64,000 nt of DNA, from NCBI GenBank assembly GCA_037385045.1, contig JARRNJ010000005.1, positions 96,927-160,926 on the forward strand. Direction: 5' to 3'. The DNA comes from JARRNJ01 sp037385045. Its GTDB lineage: Bacteria > Pseudomonadota > Gammaproteobacteria > JASBUN01. Position numbers and translations under genes: made by a program. Below are positions 24,088-32,366 of this stretch, piece by piece (position 1 is the stretch's first letter; each line of letters opens with the position of its first letter). Under the pieces are notes generated by a model that saw only the letters and a program-made list of their open reading frames with translations, was not told the DNA's origin and did not search any database.

Positions 24088-24660
24088 TTGGCACTGAGAA
24101 TCAAGAGTCGGTGGACGGAAAAGGCGAAGCTCAAGCCCTCCGACGAGCTGTTGCGGGAGAACGCGCAAGCGCTGGCCTTCATCTTCTGGCGCCTGGCGCT
24201 GGACAAGGCCAAGACGCTGCACGGCGAAGACTTTGTCTACGATACCGACGAGCAGCGGGTGAAGGTGATCGGTGAATACCTGGCGATGATGCTGCAGGTG
24301 GCCGACCGGCTCGCCTACCATCGGCTCGAGGACGACGCGCGCGGCGAGTTTATTACCACCCTGGCGCGGCGCCTGGCCGACCACATGCAGGACAACGCTA
24401 CCGACCTGTTTGGCCCGGCGGATTACCGCGGTCCGTTCATCGACATGCTCAACCGGCGCTCAGCCGGCTATGCGCAATGCGGTTTCTCACCGGACGAGGG
24501 CGCCAGCTACGGTTTTCTGCATTATCTGGGTTCGAATGTGCAAAAGGTCATGGGTTCGGACCATCACGCCAACAAGTGGGTGATCGATCAGGTGATGGAA
24601 ATAGACGGTCCGGAAGTGGTGGAGAAAGTCAGCAAGGCGCTGGCGGATTTGTTCAGCTGA
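24088..24660 (+). CDS. Conserved protein of unknown function
   Basis: 190 residues starting at TTG 24088, supported by AGGAG eight bases upstream; no in-frame ATG gives a comparable N-terminus. The protein is mainly helical (SDELLRENAQALAFIFWRLALDKAKTLHG) with an acidic linker DTDEQRV and a C-terminal segment DHHANKWVIDQVMEIDGPEVVEKV. It has a single cysteine (YAQCGFSP). No signal peptide, no membrane helix and no recognised domain. It ends at a bidirectional terminator shared with the convergent 65-residue protein. Confidence 0.75.
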   Translation: MALRIKSRWTEKAKLKPSDELLRENAQALAFIFWRLALDKAKTLHGEDFVYDTDEQRVKVIGEYLAMMLQVADRLAYHRLEDDARGEFITTLARRLADHMQDNATDLFGPADYRGPFIDMLNRRSAGYAQCGFSPDEGASYGFLHYLGSNVQKVMGSDHHANKWVIDQVMEIDGPEVVEKVSKALADLFS

Positions 24661-24692
24661 GGCGGGCGGTGTTCGGGGCCGAAAACAAAAAA

Positions 24693-24709
24693 GCGGGATT
24701 GGATCCCGC
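24693..24709. terminator. Bidirectional rho-independent terminator
   Basis: GCGGGAT-TGG-ATCCCGC with an A-run before it and TTTT after it, placed between the convergent genes 24088-24660 (+) and 24742-24939 (-). Confidence 0.85.
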
Positions 24710-24741
24710 CTTTTCGTTTTCGAAAATGCGCGTGCAACCAG

Positions 24742-24939
24742 TCACTTCTTCAGCCAGTTCTTGGCATTTTCCGTATTACGTTCTTCACCATCGCCGTAAC
24801 CGGCTTCGTAGGCCTCGGTTACGCGCTGTTCTTCGCGCTTGGGGTTGCCCAGGAAGCCACCGATCCAACCTTGGATGTACTCCGGGTCCGCGCCCATTTC
24901 TTCCAGCTTGTTGATGGTGTCGTAGTACATTGGATCCAT
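24742..24939 (-). CDS. Small acidic protein of unknown function
   Basis: 65 residues, start MDPMYYDTINKLEEMGADPE, GGAG close before the ATG at 24939. The composition is acidic with several tyrosines, a GWIGGFLGNPKREEQ centre and a GYGDGEERN turn, ending in a lysine-rich tail. It has no cysteine, signal or membrane segment. The codon pattern and the good ribosome site support a real gene. Its upstream region has two inverted repeats, which suggests tight control. I do not recognise the family. Confidence 0.7.
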   Translation of the reverse strand: MDPMYYDTINKLEEMGADPEYIQGWIGGFLGNPKREEQRVTEAYEAGYGDGEERNTENAKNWLKK

Positions 24940-25399
24940 AGTGTTCTCCTACGATCGCTGCTTGGCTGCCTAACATTGCCACATGGTTACACGCATGTGA
25001 ACTTCGGAATTTAGAAAACCAGCATTATCTCATATTCCGAAAAAACGGCAAGTAATTCAGGCGCGCGCGGAACGGTTGCCGGCCCCGCTGAAGGTGCGGC
25101 GGTGGCGCGCGCAGAGATGACGCGCTCGCCGCATGCGGCCGCCCGCAGCGGTCCGGGGACCCGGGATGCCATCAACGAGTCGGGGTCGGGTGGCGGTTGT
25201 TTACTGAATAGTAATGCGCATGACTAGGGCGGGGTCGGCAGATTATTCGCGGCAATAGTCTTATATTCCATCAGGTCATTTTTACGCGGCTTGCGGTGCC
25301 GCACCCCCTAGCGGGAGTTGACGCCGGCCCCATCGGTGCTAGGCACTGATGTATAATTCGCCGCTTTACCAGTTTTGGTTACGGACCGAGGACAACCAG
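24940..25399. promoter_or_regulatory. Control region with two inverted repeats upstream of the 65-residue protein
   Basis: No gene. CACATG (24980-24985) and CATGTG (24994-24999) flank eight bases; farther out, TTCGGAAT (25003-25010) and ATTCCGAA (25034-25041) flank 23 AT-rich bases. Near the glutaredoxin gene a consensus TATAAT (25352-25357) occurs, but the only TTGACG is 28 bases away, so the promoter call is weak. Confidence 0.5.
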
Positions 25400-25663
25400 A
25401 TGACGAATGTGCTGATGTACTCGACAGCGATCTGTCCCTACTGCATCCGGGCCGAACAGCTGCTGCACCACAAAGGTATTGACGTGGACAAGGTCCGCAT
25501 CGATCTTGATCCCGAACGCTACCAGGAGATGCTGCAGCGTTCCGGCGGCAGGCGCACGGTCCCACAGATCTTCGTTGGCGAAGTCCACGTGGGTGGATAC
25601 GATGACCTGGCGGCGCTCGAACGAGAGGGCCGCCTGGATCCGCTGCTCGAGCAGAATGCCTGA
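25400..25663 (+). CDS. grxC: Glutaredoxin 3
   Basis: 87 residues from ATG 25400, GAGGA nine bases upstream. It contains the dithiol active site CPYC (residues 12-15, STAICPYCIRAEQLL), the TVPQIFV cis-proline motif and the GGYDDL glutathione-binding loop. It reduces disulfides and glutathionylated proteins in the cytoplasm. It stands directly before dsrS, which may simply be a shared neighbourhood in sulfur oxidisers. Confidence 0.96.
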   Translation: MTNVLMYSTAICPYCIRAEQLLHHKGIDVDKVRIDLDPERYQEMLQRSGGRRTVPQIFVGEVHVGGYDDLAALEREGRLDPLLEQNA

Positions 25664-25755
25664 GGGCCCGGCGCGCGGGTTGTCGCACTTTTCCGCGCGC
25701 CTGTCCCGGCGTTTGGTTTAATCACCTATCAGCCGCTGATGCCCCGACCGAGGCT

Positions 25756-26892
25756 ATGGAACTATCGAGCGAAGACAGCCTGCGTTTAAACGTACTGCTT
25801 GCCAATGCCGTCGCCATCCGTATCGACGAGGGTACGCTGACGGTCTACGGGCTATCCAAGTCCGGTGACGAGGCCCGCATCCGTTTGAACCCCAACGCTC
25901 GGCCCGATCAGTACGTGCGGCGGGTGCGCGAGTTGCTTTCCAGCGCCGTGCTGGGCTCACCGGGCGGCTATCCGGTTTACCTCAAACGCTGGACAAGGAT
26001 GGGCCAGGCCGGCGGCGCGCGTCTGGCCGACCTGTTGATGCTCGGCGAGCCCGAAGCGGTGGTTGCCGTGGCCGGCGCGCCCGGGCTTACCGACGAGCTG
26101 GCCCGCTACGCGTGGTGGGCCATGCCCGATTCCGAGAATGCGCGGCGTATGCTTCGCCGTGAGGCGGTGGCCCAGGGGCAAATGGGAAAAGTATTGGCGG
26201 CGTTCCTGGTGGAATTCCTGCCGTTCGAGCAGGACGCCCAGGCCATCATCGAGAGTGTGCGGTTGATTCTCCAACCCGGGCTCATCGACGAAGCCACGCG
26301 CATGGAAATCTGGGAGCGGGGACGGACCAAGGGTGTTTTTCGTATCGGATTTCTGCAGGCCGTCCCGGATCAACTGCCGGAGCAGCCGGGTGTGCCCGAG
26401 GAACTGGAGTCGATGCTGCCGCTCCTGGAACAGCTGGCCGCCGGAGGCAACCGGTATGCGCGGCAGCTGTTGCGGACCCTGTCCGGCCCCGGCCAGGCCT
26501 TTGTCCAGGCCTGCGAAGGGGCTCTGCGCCGGCCGAGCAACCAGGATGCGGTCTGCGCCCTGCTTGACGCCATCGGGCATTATTTCGCAGACGCCCGCGT
26601 CTCGCCGCTGCATTTCGACACCATGGATGCGATCATCGGGGAAATGCTCTCGGCCTGCGGCGGGGAAGGAGACCCGCAGGAGTGCCGGGAGCTAACGGCA
26701 CTGCTTCAAGCACACCCGGAGTTGGAGTCCCAAGTCCGGGCCGTGGTGACGTTGGCACATGTGGGCGAGCCAGTGGTGCGGCCCATCTTCGCCCGCACCG
26801 ACGCTGTCGGCAGCGTCATGCGCCGCAAACTGGAGCCAGTGGTCAGGCCGATTCAGCGCGAGCTTGCCGTGCTGCGGGGGACCGCCACGTAG
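25756..26892 (+). CDS. dsrS: DsrS-like cytoplasmic protein
   Basis: 378 residues, soluble, with a strongly patterned N-terminus (MELSSEDSLRLNVLLANAVAIRID, then PGGYPVYLKRWTRMGQ) that I recognise as DsrS of purple sulfur bacteria, where the gene ends the dsrABEFHCMKLJOPNRS operon. Other marks are LGEPEAVVAVAGAPGLTDELARYAWWAM and the C-terminal RTDAVGSVMRRKLEPVVRPI. Its biochemical role is unknown; deletion in Allochromatium was reported to affect sulfur globule use. Here it is about 11 kb from the dsr operon and on the other strand, so it has its own regulation. The identification is from memory of the sequence pattern, not a search. Confidence 0.8.
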   Translation: MELSSEDSLRLNVLLANAVAIRIDEGTLTVYGLSKSGDEARIRLNPNARPDQYVRRVRELLSSAVLGSPGGYPVYLKRWTRMGQAGGARLADLLMLGEPEAVVAVAGAPGLTDELARYAWWAMPDSENARRMLRREAVAQGQMGKVLAAFLVEFLPFEQDAQAIIESVRLILQPGLIDEATRMEIWERGRTKGVFRIGFLQAVPDQLPEQPGVPEELESMLPLLEQLAAGGNRYARQLLRTLSGPGQAFVQACEGALRRPSNQDAVCALLDAIGHYFADARVSPLHFDTMDAIIGEMLSACGGEGDPQECRELTALLQAHPELESQVRAVVTLAHVGEPVVRPIFARTDAVGSVMRRKLEPVVRPIQRELAVLRGTAT

Positions 26893-26895
26893 GGA

Positions 26896-27438
26896 ATGGG
26901 CACAATACACATCATACGGGTCGCCATGACGGCGTTGTTGCGGGTACCGGAGCGGGTGCTGGAGGAGCGGCTGGTCGCTTCACCGGTTATTGTCGGCGAG
27001 GAACTGGCACGTCAGGTCAGTGACTACGTGCGACGCGAACAGCTGGGCTACTATCCGCCGCTGGATTTCTTCGAAAAAGTCGACGATGGAATCGACGGCG
27101 ATCTGCGTGACTCGGTACAGGGCATCGCCTGGTTCGTCACCAACGTGGTTCGCAGTGAGGTCCAACATCGCCTGCGCGCGGCGTTCTCCAGCGTGCATAT
27201 CAGCGACCTGCGCCTGCTGGCGTTCACCATGCCGGCGGTGCGGCCCAATCACCCCAACGCCCTGCATGATCTGTCGCGGCACTATACGCCCGATACCGCC
27301 AAACTGTCGCTGGAAGTGTCGACGATCGAAAAGCGTCCGGATATTGAAGGCTTGGAACGACTGGCCGAGCACAAGCTGCACCGTTGGCTCGATCGGCATT
27401 TCGCCACCGTCGAGATCACCAGCGCAAAGGTGGTTTGA
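26896..27438 (+). CDS. Conserved protein of unknown function downstream of dsrS
   Basis: 180 residues from ATG 26896, or 170 from ATG 26926 (MTALLRVPERVLEERL); neither has a clean ribosome site, and the first lies only four bases after the dsrS stop, so coupling is possible. The protein is soluble and mixed alpha/beta (QVSDYVRREQLGYYPPLDFFEKVDDGIDGD). The segments QGIAWFVTNVVRSEVQHRLRAAF and SDLRLLAFTMPAVRPNHPN stand out. No cysteine, no signal peptide. No family recognised. Location makes it a possible DsrS partner. Confidence 0.65.
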   Translation: MGTIHIIRVAMTALLRVPERVLEERLVASPVIVGEELARQVSDYVRREQLGYYPPLDFFEKVDDGIDGDLRDSVQGIAWFVTNVVRSEVQHRLRAAFSSVHISDLRLLAFTMPAVRPNHPNALHDLSRHYTPDTAKLSLEVSTIEKRPDIEGLERLAEHKLHRWLDRHFATVEITSAKVV

Positions 27439-27520
27439 CGCGCCGCCATGCAGGCGGCGAGCATCGCGGCGCCGTCGCCTCTAGTAGCCGGCGGCCCGGC
27501 ACTGGAGGCCGGCAGGAAAA

Positions 27521-27541
27521 AGCCCCGTCAGGGACGGGGCT
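27521..27541. terminator. Bidirectional terminator between dsrS transcript and BI-1 gene
   Basis: AGCCCCGTC-AGG-GACGGGGCT. On the minus strand it is followed by TTTTT, fitting the BI-1-like gene; on the plus strand the same hairpin ends the dsrS transcript. Confidence 0.85.
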
Positions 27542-27565
27542 TCGCGTTACCGAACCGGCTTCGAC

Positions 27566-28240
27566 TCAGCGGTTGTTGCCGGAGAAAGCCGCCAGCAATT
27601 GCAGCAGGCTGAGGAACAGGTTGTACAAAGCCACATACAATGTGACGGTGGCCATAATGTAGTTGGTCTCACCGCCGTGGATGATGTTGCTCGTCTCGTA
27701 CAGGATCAGGCCCGCCATCAGCAGCACGAACATGGACGAAACCGCCAGTTGCACGCCGGGCCAGGCGAAGACGAACGCGGCAATGCCGGCGATGAACGCC
27801 ACCAGGATGCCCGCCATCAGGAAGCCGCCCATGAAGCTGAAGTCCTTGCGGGTGGTCAGCGCATAACCGGACAGCCCGAGGAAGATCACCCCCGTGGCGC
27901 CGAGAGCATAGGCGACCAGTTCGCCGCCATTGCTGAACGTGGTCATGTACAGGTTGATGATCGGCCCGATGGTGTAACCCAGGAACCCGGTGAGGGCGAA
28001 TACGCTGACGATGCCCCAGGGGCTGTTGCGCGTGGCGTTGGTGATCAGGAGCAGCACGAAGTAACCGCCCAGGGTGAGCCACGGATTGACGATCTGGGCA
28101 TTGGTTACCACCGCCGCCGTCGCCAGGATCGCGCTGAACAGCAGCGTCATGGACAGGAGGATATAGGTGTTGCGAATGACTTTGTTGGTTGCCAGAACCG
28201 AACCAGCCGGGCGGGCAACGACCTGATCAAGGTTATTCAT
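27566..28240 (-). CDS. BAX inhibitor-1/YccA family membrane protein
   Basis: 224 residues with seven hydrophobic helices. The family shows in NKVIRNTYILLSMTLLFSAI, FALTGFLGYTIGPIINLYM and the C-terminal TLYVALYNLFLSLLQLLAAF. E. coli YccA modulates the FtsH protease; other members conduct calcium. In many sulfur oxidisers a gene of this type lies near tusE/dsrC homologues, and here dsrS is the neighbour. An inverted repeat CATGGTA / TACCATG lies about 40 bases upstream. Confidence 0.93.
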   Translation of the reverse strand: MNNLDQVVARPAGSVLATNKVIRNTYILLSMTLLFSAILATAAVVTNAQIVNPWLTLGGYFVLLLITNATRNSPWGIVSVFALTGFLGYTIGPIINLYMTTFSNGGELVAYALGATGVIFLGLSGYALTTRKDFSFMGGFLMAGILVAFIAGIAAFVFAWPGVQLAVSSMFVLLMAGLILYETSNIIHGGETNYIMATVTLYVALYNLFLSLLQLLAAFSGNNR

Positions 28241-28277
28241 GCACTTTCCCCTTTAGGAAGAAACTCAATCCTAATCT

Positions 28278-28308
28278 CATGGTACTCATTTGACCATAGA
28301 ATACCATG
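28278..28308. promoter_or_regulatory. Inverted repeat upstream of the BI-1-like gene
   Basis: CATGGTA (28278-28284) and TACCATG (28302-28308), 17 bases apart, in the region where a promoter of the minus-strand gene should lie. A candidate operator only. Confidence 0.35.
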
Positions 28309-28452
28309 CAGGTTCCGCAAATAAACCATGCGCTTGCACGGAATCGGCCGCTCCCGGCGCTGGTCACTGGCACCCCGTTTCAGGTATGCTTGCCCCGGCC
28401 GCCAGCCCCGCCACGGCGCTCGCGGTCGTATATGTAACTTACTGAATTAAAT

Positions 28453-28540
28453 GGAGAGGTGGCTGAGTGGTCGAAAGCGGCGGTCTTGAAAACCGTTGAC
28501 CGGCGACGGTCCGTGGGTTCGAATCCCACCCTCTCCGCCA
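28453..28540 (+). tRNA. tRNA-Ser(TGA)
   Basis: 88 bases with a perfect seven-base-pair acceptor stem (GGAGAGG with CCTCTCC), a long variable arm, the T-loop GGTTCGAATCC and an encoded CCA. The anticodon loop CTTGAAA gives anticodon TGA, reading UCA and UCG. It is followed at once by a terminator and a tandem duplication. Confidence 0.97.
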
Positions 28541-28653
28541 AATGGAAACGGGGGAGCCGAAAGGCTCCCCCGTTTGCATTTGTGGTGTAGGGTGGCCTTG
28601 GTGAGGACCCAACGGTTCGAGCCGAGCGCCGCCGGCGCGAGACAGCGCCGGAG
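28522..28653 (+). repeat. Tandem repeat unit 1, including the tRNA-Ser 3' end
   Basis: 132 bases starting inside the T-arm of tRNA-Ser (AATCCCACCCTCTCCGCCA) and running through the terminator and a GC-rich downstream segment. It recurs at 28699-28830 with very few differences (for example TGTAGG against TGCAGG). Confidence 0.9.
28546..28575 (+). terminator. Terminator of tRNA-Ser (first copy)
   Basis: AAACGGGGGAGCC and GGCTCCCCCGTTT pair over 13 bases around a GAAA loop. The same hairpin recurs 177 bases later at 28723-28752. Confidence 0.85.
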
Positions 28654-28698
28654 CTTTGCGACGGCGACCCCGCAGGGGCGAGGGGCGTAGCCCCGAGT

Positions 28699-28830
28699 AA
28701 TCCCACCCTCTCCGCCAAATGGAAACGGGGGAGCCGAAAGGCTCCCCCGTTTGCATTTGTGGTGCAGGGTGGCCTTGGTGAGGACCCAACGGTTCGAGCC
28801 GGGCGCCGCCGGCGCGAGACAGCGCCGGAG
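28699..28830 (+). repeat. Tandem repeat unit 2, with a tRNA-Ser 3' remnant
   Basis: Exact spacing of 177 bases from unit 1. The first 19 bases repeat the 3' end of tRNA-Ser with CCA and no tRNA body, as after integrase-type recombination or a simple tandem duplication. Forty-five non-repeated bases lie between the two units. Confidence 0.9.
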
Positions 28831-29346
28831 TCGCTTCTCGAACCAACTCCCAAAGGCATAGCAACGCTGCCCATGACGCTCGCAATGGTTTGTCGGGTCG
28901 TGGGGTTGCACTTGTGGGCAGACCAAGGAGCGTGTTGCGCGGGTAGCGTCGGGCGATGCGGCAGCACTCACGCCGCTGGCGGAACCGATATCGACACTGA
29001 ATGTCTTCGACTGCGCACCAACGTCTGCATTGTCGTCAAGGCGGCCTGAGTCGCCGTATTCCTGTCGGCACTCTCGGGCTTCCCGGCGACAAAACGTTGC
29101 CTCTGCGCATCTGGTCCAGCTCCAAACCGCTGTTGGCATTTCGGCCCGCTTCGTCACCGGCATCTCATCGTATAAATCGGTTCGAGAATACTCGAACTTA
29201 CGGAGAAATGAGCGTAGAATCTTTACGCGCTCCCTCCTCCCATGCAAAGGGTTTCGGACGGTACCGGCAGTAGCGAAGGGTTGCTGTTCCGAGCTGTATA
29301 AGTCCTTGTTTTATATGGGCGGTCGTTTAGACCGAAGGAGTGAAAA
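28831..29346. other. Gene-free stretch between the tRNA-Ser repeat and the DUF4142 gene
   Basis: About 515 bases. Open readings on both strands here have no family character; those on the minus strand are antisense to tRNA-Ser and its duplicate. I see no transposase remnant, tRNA or clear promoter. It could be decayed sequence left by an excised element. Confidence 0.5.
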
Positions 29347-29871
29347 ATGAAGGTTGAGGTAGGTGGAAGACCGACTTGGCGCGCAGTGTTGGGGGCTGTA
29401 CTGTGCGCTTCCGCGCTTGCCGTTGCCGTACCCGCAAATGCGCAGACGGACGGCGCGTTCCTACGGAACGCGGTCGAAGGCGGAAACTTCGAAGTGCAAG
29501 TGGGGCAACTGGCAGAACGCAACGCCGGGAGCGAACAAGTCAGACTGTTGGGATACATGATCGCCACTGATCATGCCCGCTCGGACGAGTCGCTGCGGCA
29601 GCTTGCTTTCATGGAAAAGGCCAGTCTGTCGAGCGAATCGCTCTCGAACACCCGGAAGCTGCAACAGCTTGGGCGTTTGCACGGCGCGGCGTTCGACAAG
29701 GCATTTCTGCAAACGATAACGGCAAGCCACAAGGCTGATATCGCCGTCTTTCTCCAGGAAGCGACAAACGGCACGGACGTTGCCCTGAGGCAGTTTGCGG
29801 AACGGGCGCTGCCAACCTTGCAGAAGCACCTCTCGATGGCTCAACAGCTGCGATCACAAGTGGGGCAGTGA
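29347..29871 (+). CDS. DUF4142-type exported protein
   Basis: 174 residues with a signal peptide (WRAVLGAVLCASALAVAVPANA, cleavage likely after ANA). The mature part matches the ferritin-like helical DUF4142 pattern: FLRNAVEGGNFEVQVGQLA, MIATDHARSDESLRQLA, FDKAFLQTITASHKADIAVF and a C-terminal LPTLQKHLSMAQQL. These proteins are periplasmic, with conserved histidines that may bind metal; function is unknown. AAGGAG precedes the ATG. It stands alone, downstream of the tRNA-Ser repeat region, and might have arrived with mobile DNA. Confidence 0.88.
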   Translation: MKVEVGGRPTWRAVLGAVLCASALAVAVPANAQTDGAFLRNAVEGGNFEVQVGQLAERNAGSEQVRLLGYMIATDHARSDESLRQLAFMEKASLSSESLSNTRKLQQLGRLHGAAFDKAFLQTITASHKADIAVFLQEATNGTDVALRQFAERALPTLQKHLSMAQQLRSQVGQ

Positions 29872-30243
29872 TCGGCGGGTTCTTCCGCCTCAAGCTGGCA
29901 TGGAGTTTTGCCAGCTTGGCGGGGGAGCCCAAATGGGCAGTTGCATCGAGTTCCAACCGCTGCGTGAGCGGCGGGGTTCTCTCATCCGCCGGACCGTCGT
30001 TCCGGTCTATCCTGTTTCAACCCCCGCGGGATCGGCGCACGCGCAAGGCGCGTTGCGGCTGCCACAGCGCATTTTCGGTGCTCCGTTACCGCCCAAAGCG
30101 GCGTTGTTCCAGATGCTTCTCCATACTGGCGAAGTCCACGGGCGGCGCGTTGAGCAGTCCGGCACGCGTTCAATCCCATCTTCGGCCGGCAGGCTAACCG
30201 CAGGTGAGTGGGCAGTTTCGCGCCCGGGCTATCCAACACGGAC
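29872..30243. other. Gene-free stretch with a terminator-like hairpin
   Basis: The convergent gap between the DUF4142 gene and the LysR gene. A perfect ten-base-pair hairpin CAAGCTGGCA / TGCCAGCTTG (29892-29901 and 29910-29919, eight-base loop) lies 20 bases after the stop and likely ends transcription, although no T-run follows. Nothing else is recognisable. Confidence 0.6.
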
Positions 30244-31152
30244 TCAATCGACTTCCCAGGGAGGGACCGGCGTGAATTTCTCAACCAGAAAGTCGATGAA
30301 CGCCCGCACCTTGGGCGAAAGATGGCGCCGCTGGGGAAACACCGCCAGAATCGACGACTTTTCGTGTTCGCATTCGGGCAGCAGCCGCACCAGGCGCCCC
30401 GCTTTTATATCGGGGCCGACCAGAAATGTGGATAACCGGGCGATGCCGACGCCCGCGAGGGCGGCGTGATACAGGGCATCGGCGCTGTTGGTTTCGAAAT
30501 TCCCCGGCACGTCCAGTATGCGCGCGCCGTTCGGGCCGTCGAACTCCCATTCGTTGAAGGTGGACACCGTGTACAGGCGCAGGCAATTGTGTTTCAGCAG
30601 CTCCTCCGGGGTTTGCGGCGCCCCGTAATGCTCCACATACGACGGTGCGGCGCAGATGACCCGCCGGTTGACCGCGAGCCGACGCGCCACCAGGGACGGG
30701 TCGGTCAGCTGTTCGCTGAAACGGATGGCTACATCCATGCCTTCCTCGACCAGGTCGACGAAGCGGTCGGTGACCTCCAGGTGCACGCGCAGCTCCGGGT
30801 ACCGTTCCAGGAATTCGGGAATGAGCGGCAGCACGTGGTGCTTGGCGAATGCCACCGTCGCGGCGGCGCGCAGTGAGCCCCGCACGGCGCCCTGGCTTTC
30901 CATAACCCATTGTTCGGCCTCTTCAATCTCGGCGGCAACGCGCGTGCACCGCTCGTAGAATTCACGGCCTTCCTCGGTCAGCGTGATGCGTCGCGTGGTG
31001 CGGTTCAACAGCCGCATGCCGAGGCGGTCCTCGAGGCGGCTGATCTGTTTGCTGATTGCCGATGGCGTCAGATCCAGCGCGCGCGCGGCGGCGGAGAACC
31101 CGCCCTCCCTGACGGCGCGGGCAAAGATCATCATCTGTGTTGCCAGTTCCAT
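30244..31152 (-). CDS. LysR-family transcriptional regulator
   Basis: 302 residues. The N-terminal winged helix-turn-helix reads FARAVREGGFSAAARALDLT, then PSAISKQISRLEDRLGMRLL with NRTTRRITLTEEG. The C-terminal substrate-binding domain has the usual DVAIRFSEQLTDPSLVARRL strand. GGGGGA precedes the ATG. The closest style is the DsdC/AaeR-like group in which members often control a divergent gene, but the next plus-strand gene, an AEC permease, begins 340 bases away. A small palindrome at 31176 may be its own operator. Confidence 0.95.
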   Translation of the reverse strand: MELATQMMIFARAVREGGFSAAARALDLTPSAISKQISRLEDRLGMRLLNRTTRRITLTEEGREFYERCTRVAAEIEEAEQWVMESQGAVRGSLRAAATVAFAKHHVLPLIPEFLERYPELRVHLEVTDRFVDLVEEGMDVAIRFSEQLTDPSLVARRLAVNRRVICAAPSYVEHYGAPQTPEELLKHNCLRLYTVSTFNEWEFDGPNGARILDVPGNFETNSADALYHAALAGVGIARLSTFLVGPDIKAGRLVRLLPECEHEKSSILAVFPQRRHLSPKVRAFIDFLVEKFTPVPPWEVD

Positions 31153-31490
31153 CGTTCCCCCAACTTGTGACTCTGCATCACAGGTGATGTGACGATTATC
31201 CCGCTAATCCCGGCACCTGTCAGCCGCTATATTAACGGTGTCGCAGATGAACCGCAGGCTGAGCGCCAGGCCGACGATCGTCAGGCAGAGCGCCGGCGGC
31301 AATGCCGGGAAGCGGCAATGAATTCGACTGTTTTCGACTCCTCCCCCTTGTGCCCGCGTCCCCGCGGGCTTCTTTTTTGTAGGCCCGGGTAATCGGCCCA
31401 GACGCCCCGCGGCGGACGGGAGCCGCGTATGATCCCCCGCGACGGTCCGAGTCTGGTATCCTCCGCGCCAACCGAACTGGCGACATCATC
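31153..31490. promoter_or_regulatory. LysR - AEC intergenic region with a short palindrome
   Basis: A gap of 338 bases. CATCAC (31176-31181) and GTGATG (31184-31189), two bases apart and about 25 bases upstream of lysR, fit an autoregulatory site. No further gene is seen. Confidence 0.4.
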
Positions 31491-32366
31491 ATGCTGCTGC
31501 GCATTATTTCCATTGTCTTCCCGGTGTTTGCCATTGCCGCAATCGGTTATTTCTATGGCCGCTACAAACGGCCCGACATGGCGCTGGCGAATCAACTGAA
31601 CATGGATCTGTTCGTGCCGGCGCTGGTGTTCGGGGCGCTGGCGAGCAAGTCGTTCGATCTCGGAGCCTACAAAGGCCTGGCCGCGGCCGGGGCATTGGTG
31701 ATCCTCGGTTCGGGCCTGCTGGCGCTGCCGGTTGCCCGCTGGCTGAAGGTGGACATTCGCACTTTCGTGCCGCCCATGATGTTCAGCAATTCGGGCAACA
31801 TGGGGTTGCCGCTGGCGTTGCTTGCTTTCGGGCAGGCGGCGCTGCCGGCGGCAATCATTCTGTTCATCGTCGAAATGGCGCTGCACTTCTCCCTGGGCGC
31901 CTATATTCTCGACCATCGGATGCGGCTGACACGGGTGCTGCGGATTCCCGTGATCGTGGCCACCCTGCTGGGGCTTGCGTGCAGCGCCGCCGGGGTGGTG
32001 TTACCCGGTCCCGTGGCCACCGTTATCCGCATGCTGGGCGATATCGCTGTTCCGTTGTTGCTGTTTTCGCTGGGGGTCCGCCTCACGCAAGTGTCGTTCA
32101 AGGACTGGCACCTGGGACTTTGGGGGGCCATTGTATGTCCGGCCACAGGCCTGGCGATGGTTTGGGCGATCTCGCCATGGTTGCAGTTACCCCCGCTCCA
32201 GCACAGCCTGTTGATCATATTCGGCGCGCTGCCACCAGCCGTGCTGAATTTCATCGTCGCCGAACAATACCGGCAGGAGCCGGAAAAGGTGGCGTCCATT
32301 GTGATGCTTTCCAACCTGGGCAGTCTGGTGGCGGTGCCGTTGGCGTTGGCGGTGGCGCTGTCCTGA
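31491..32366 (+). CDS. AEC-family (auxin efflux carrier-like) permease
   Basis: 291 residues with about ten transmembrane helices. The N-terminal VFPVFAIAAIGYFYGRYK and the MMFSNSGNMGLPLALLAFG motif around the first broken helix mark the AEC family, as does the C-terminal half (AVPLLLFSLGVRL). Bacterial members move malonate, malate or other organic acids; the substrate is not evident. A weak ribosome site precedes ATG 31491. The divergent LysR gene is a plausible regulator. Confidence 0.92.
   Translation: MLLRIISIVFPVFAIAAIGYFYGRYKRPDMALANQLNMDLFVPALVFGALASKSFDLGAYKGLAAAGALVILGSGLLALPVARWLKVDIRTFVPPMMFSNSGNMGLPLALLAFGQAALPAAIILFIVEMALHFSLGAYILDHRMRLTRVLRIPVIVATLLGLACSAAGVVLPGPVATVIRMLGDIAVPLLLFSLGVRLTQVSFKDWHLGLWGAIVCPATGLAMVWAISPWLQLPPLQHSLLIIFGALPPAVLNFIVAEQYRQEPEKVASIVMLSNLGSLVAVPLALAVALS

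Noticed and set aside
25318..25357. TTGACG / TATAAT as the glutaredoxin promoter
   Set aside because: The spacer is 28 bases, too long for a sigma-70 promoter; only the -10 box is notable.
28447..29247. 266-codon minus-strand open reading with the ending RTHGPSPVNGFQDRRF-type sequence
   Set aside because: It is antisense to tRNA-Ser and its duplicate; this exact kind of peptide is a well-known false translation of tRNA-Ser.
28522..29346. Prophage or integrative element at tRNA-Ser
   Set aside because: No integrase, phage gene or cargo is present; only the duplicated tRNA end remains.
31176..31189. CATCAC-AG-GTGATG as proof that LysR controls the AEC permease
   Set aside because: It sits next to lysR and about 300 bases from the permease gene; kept only as a possible autoregulatory site.
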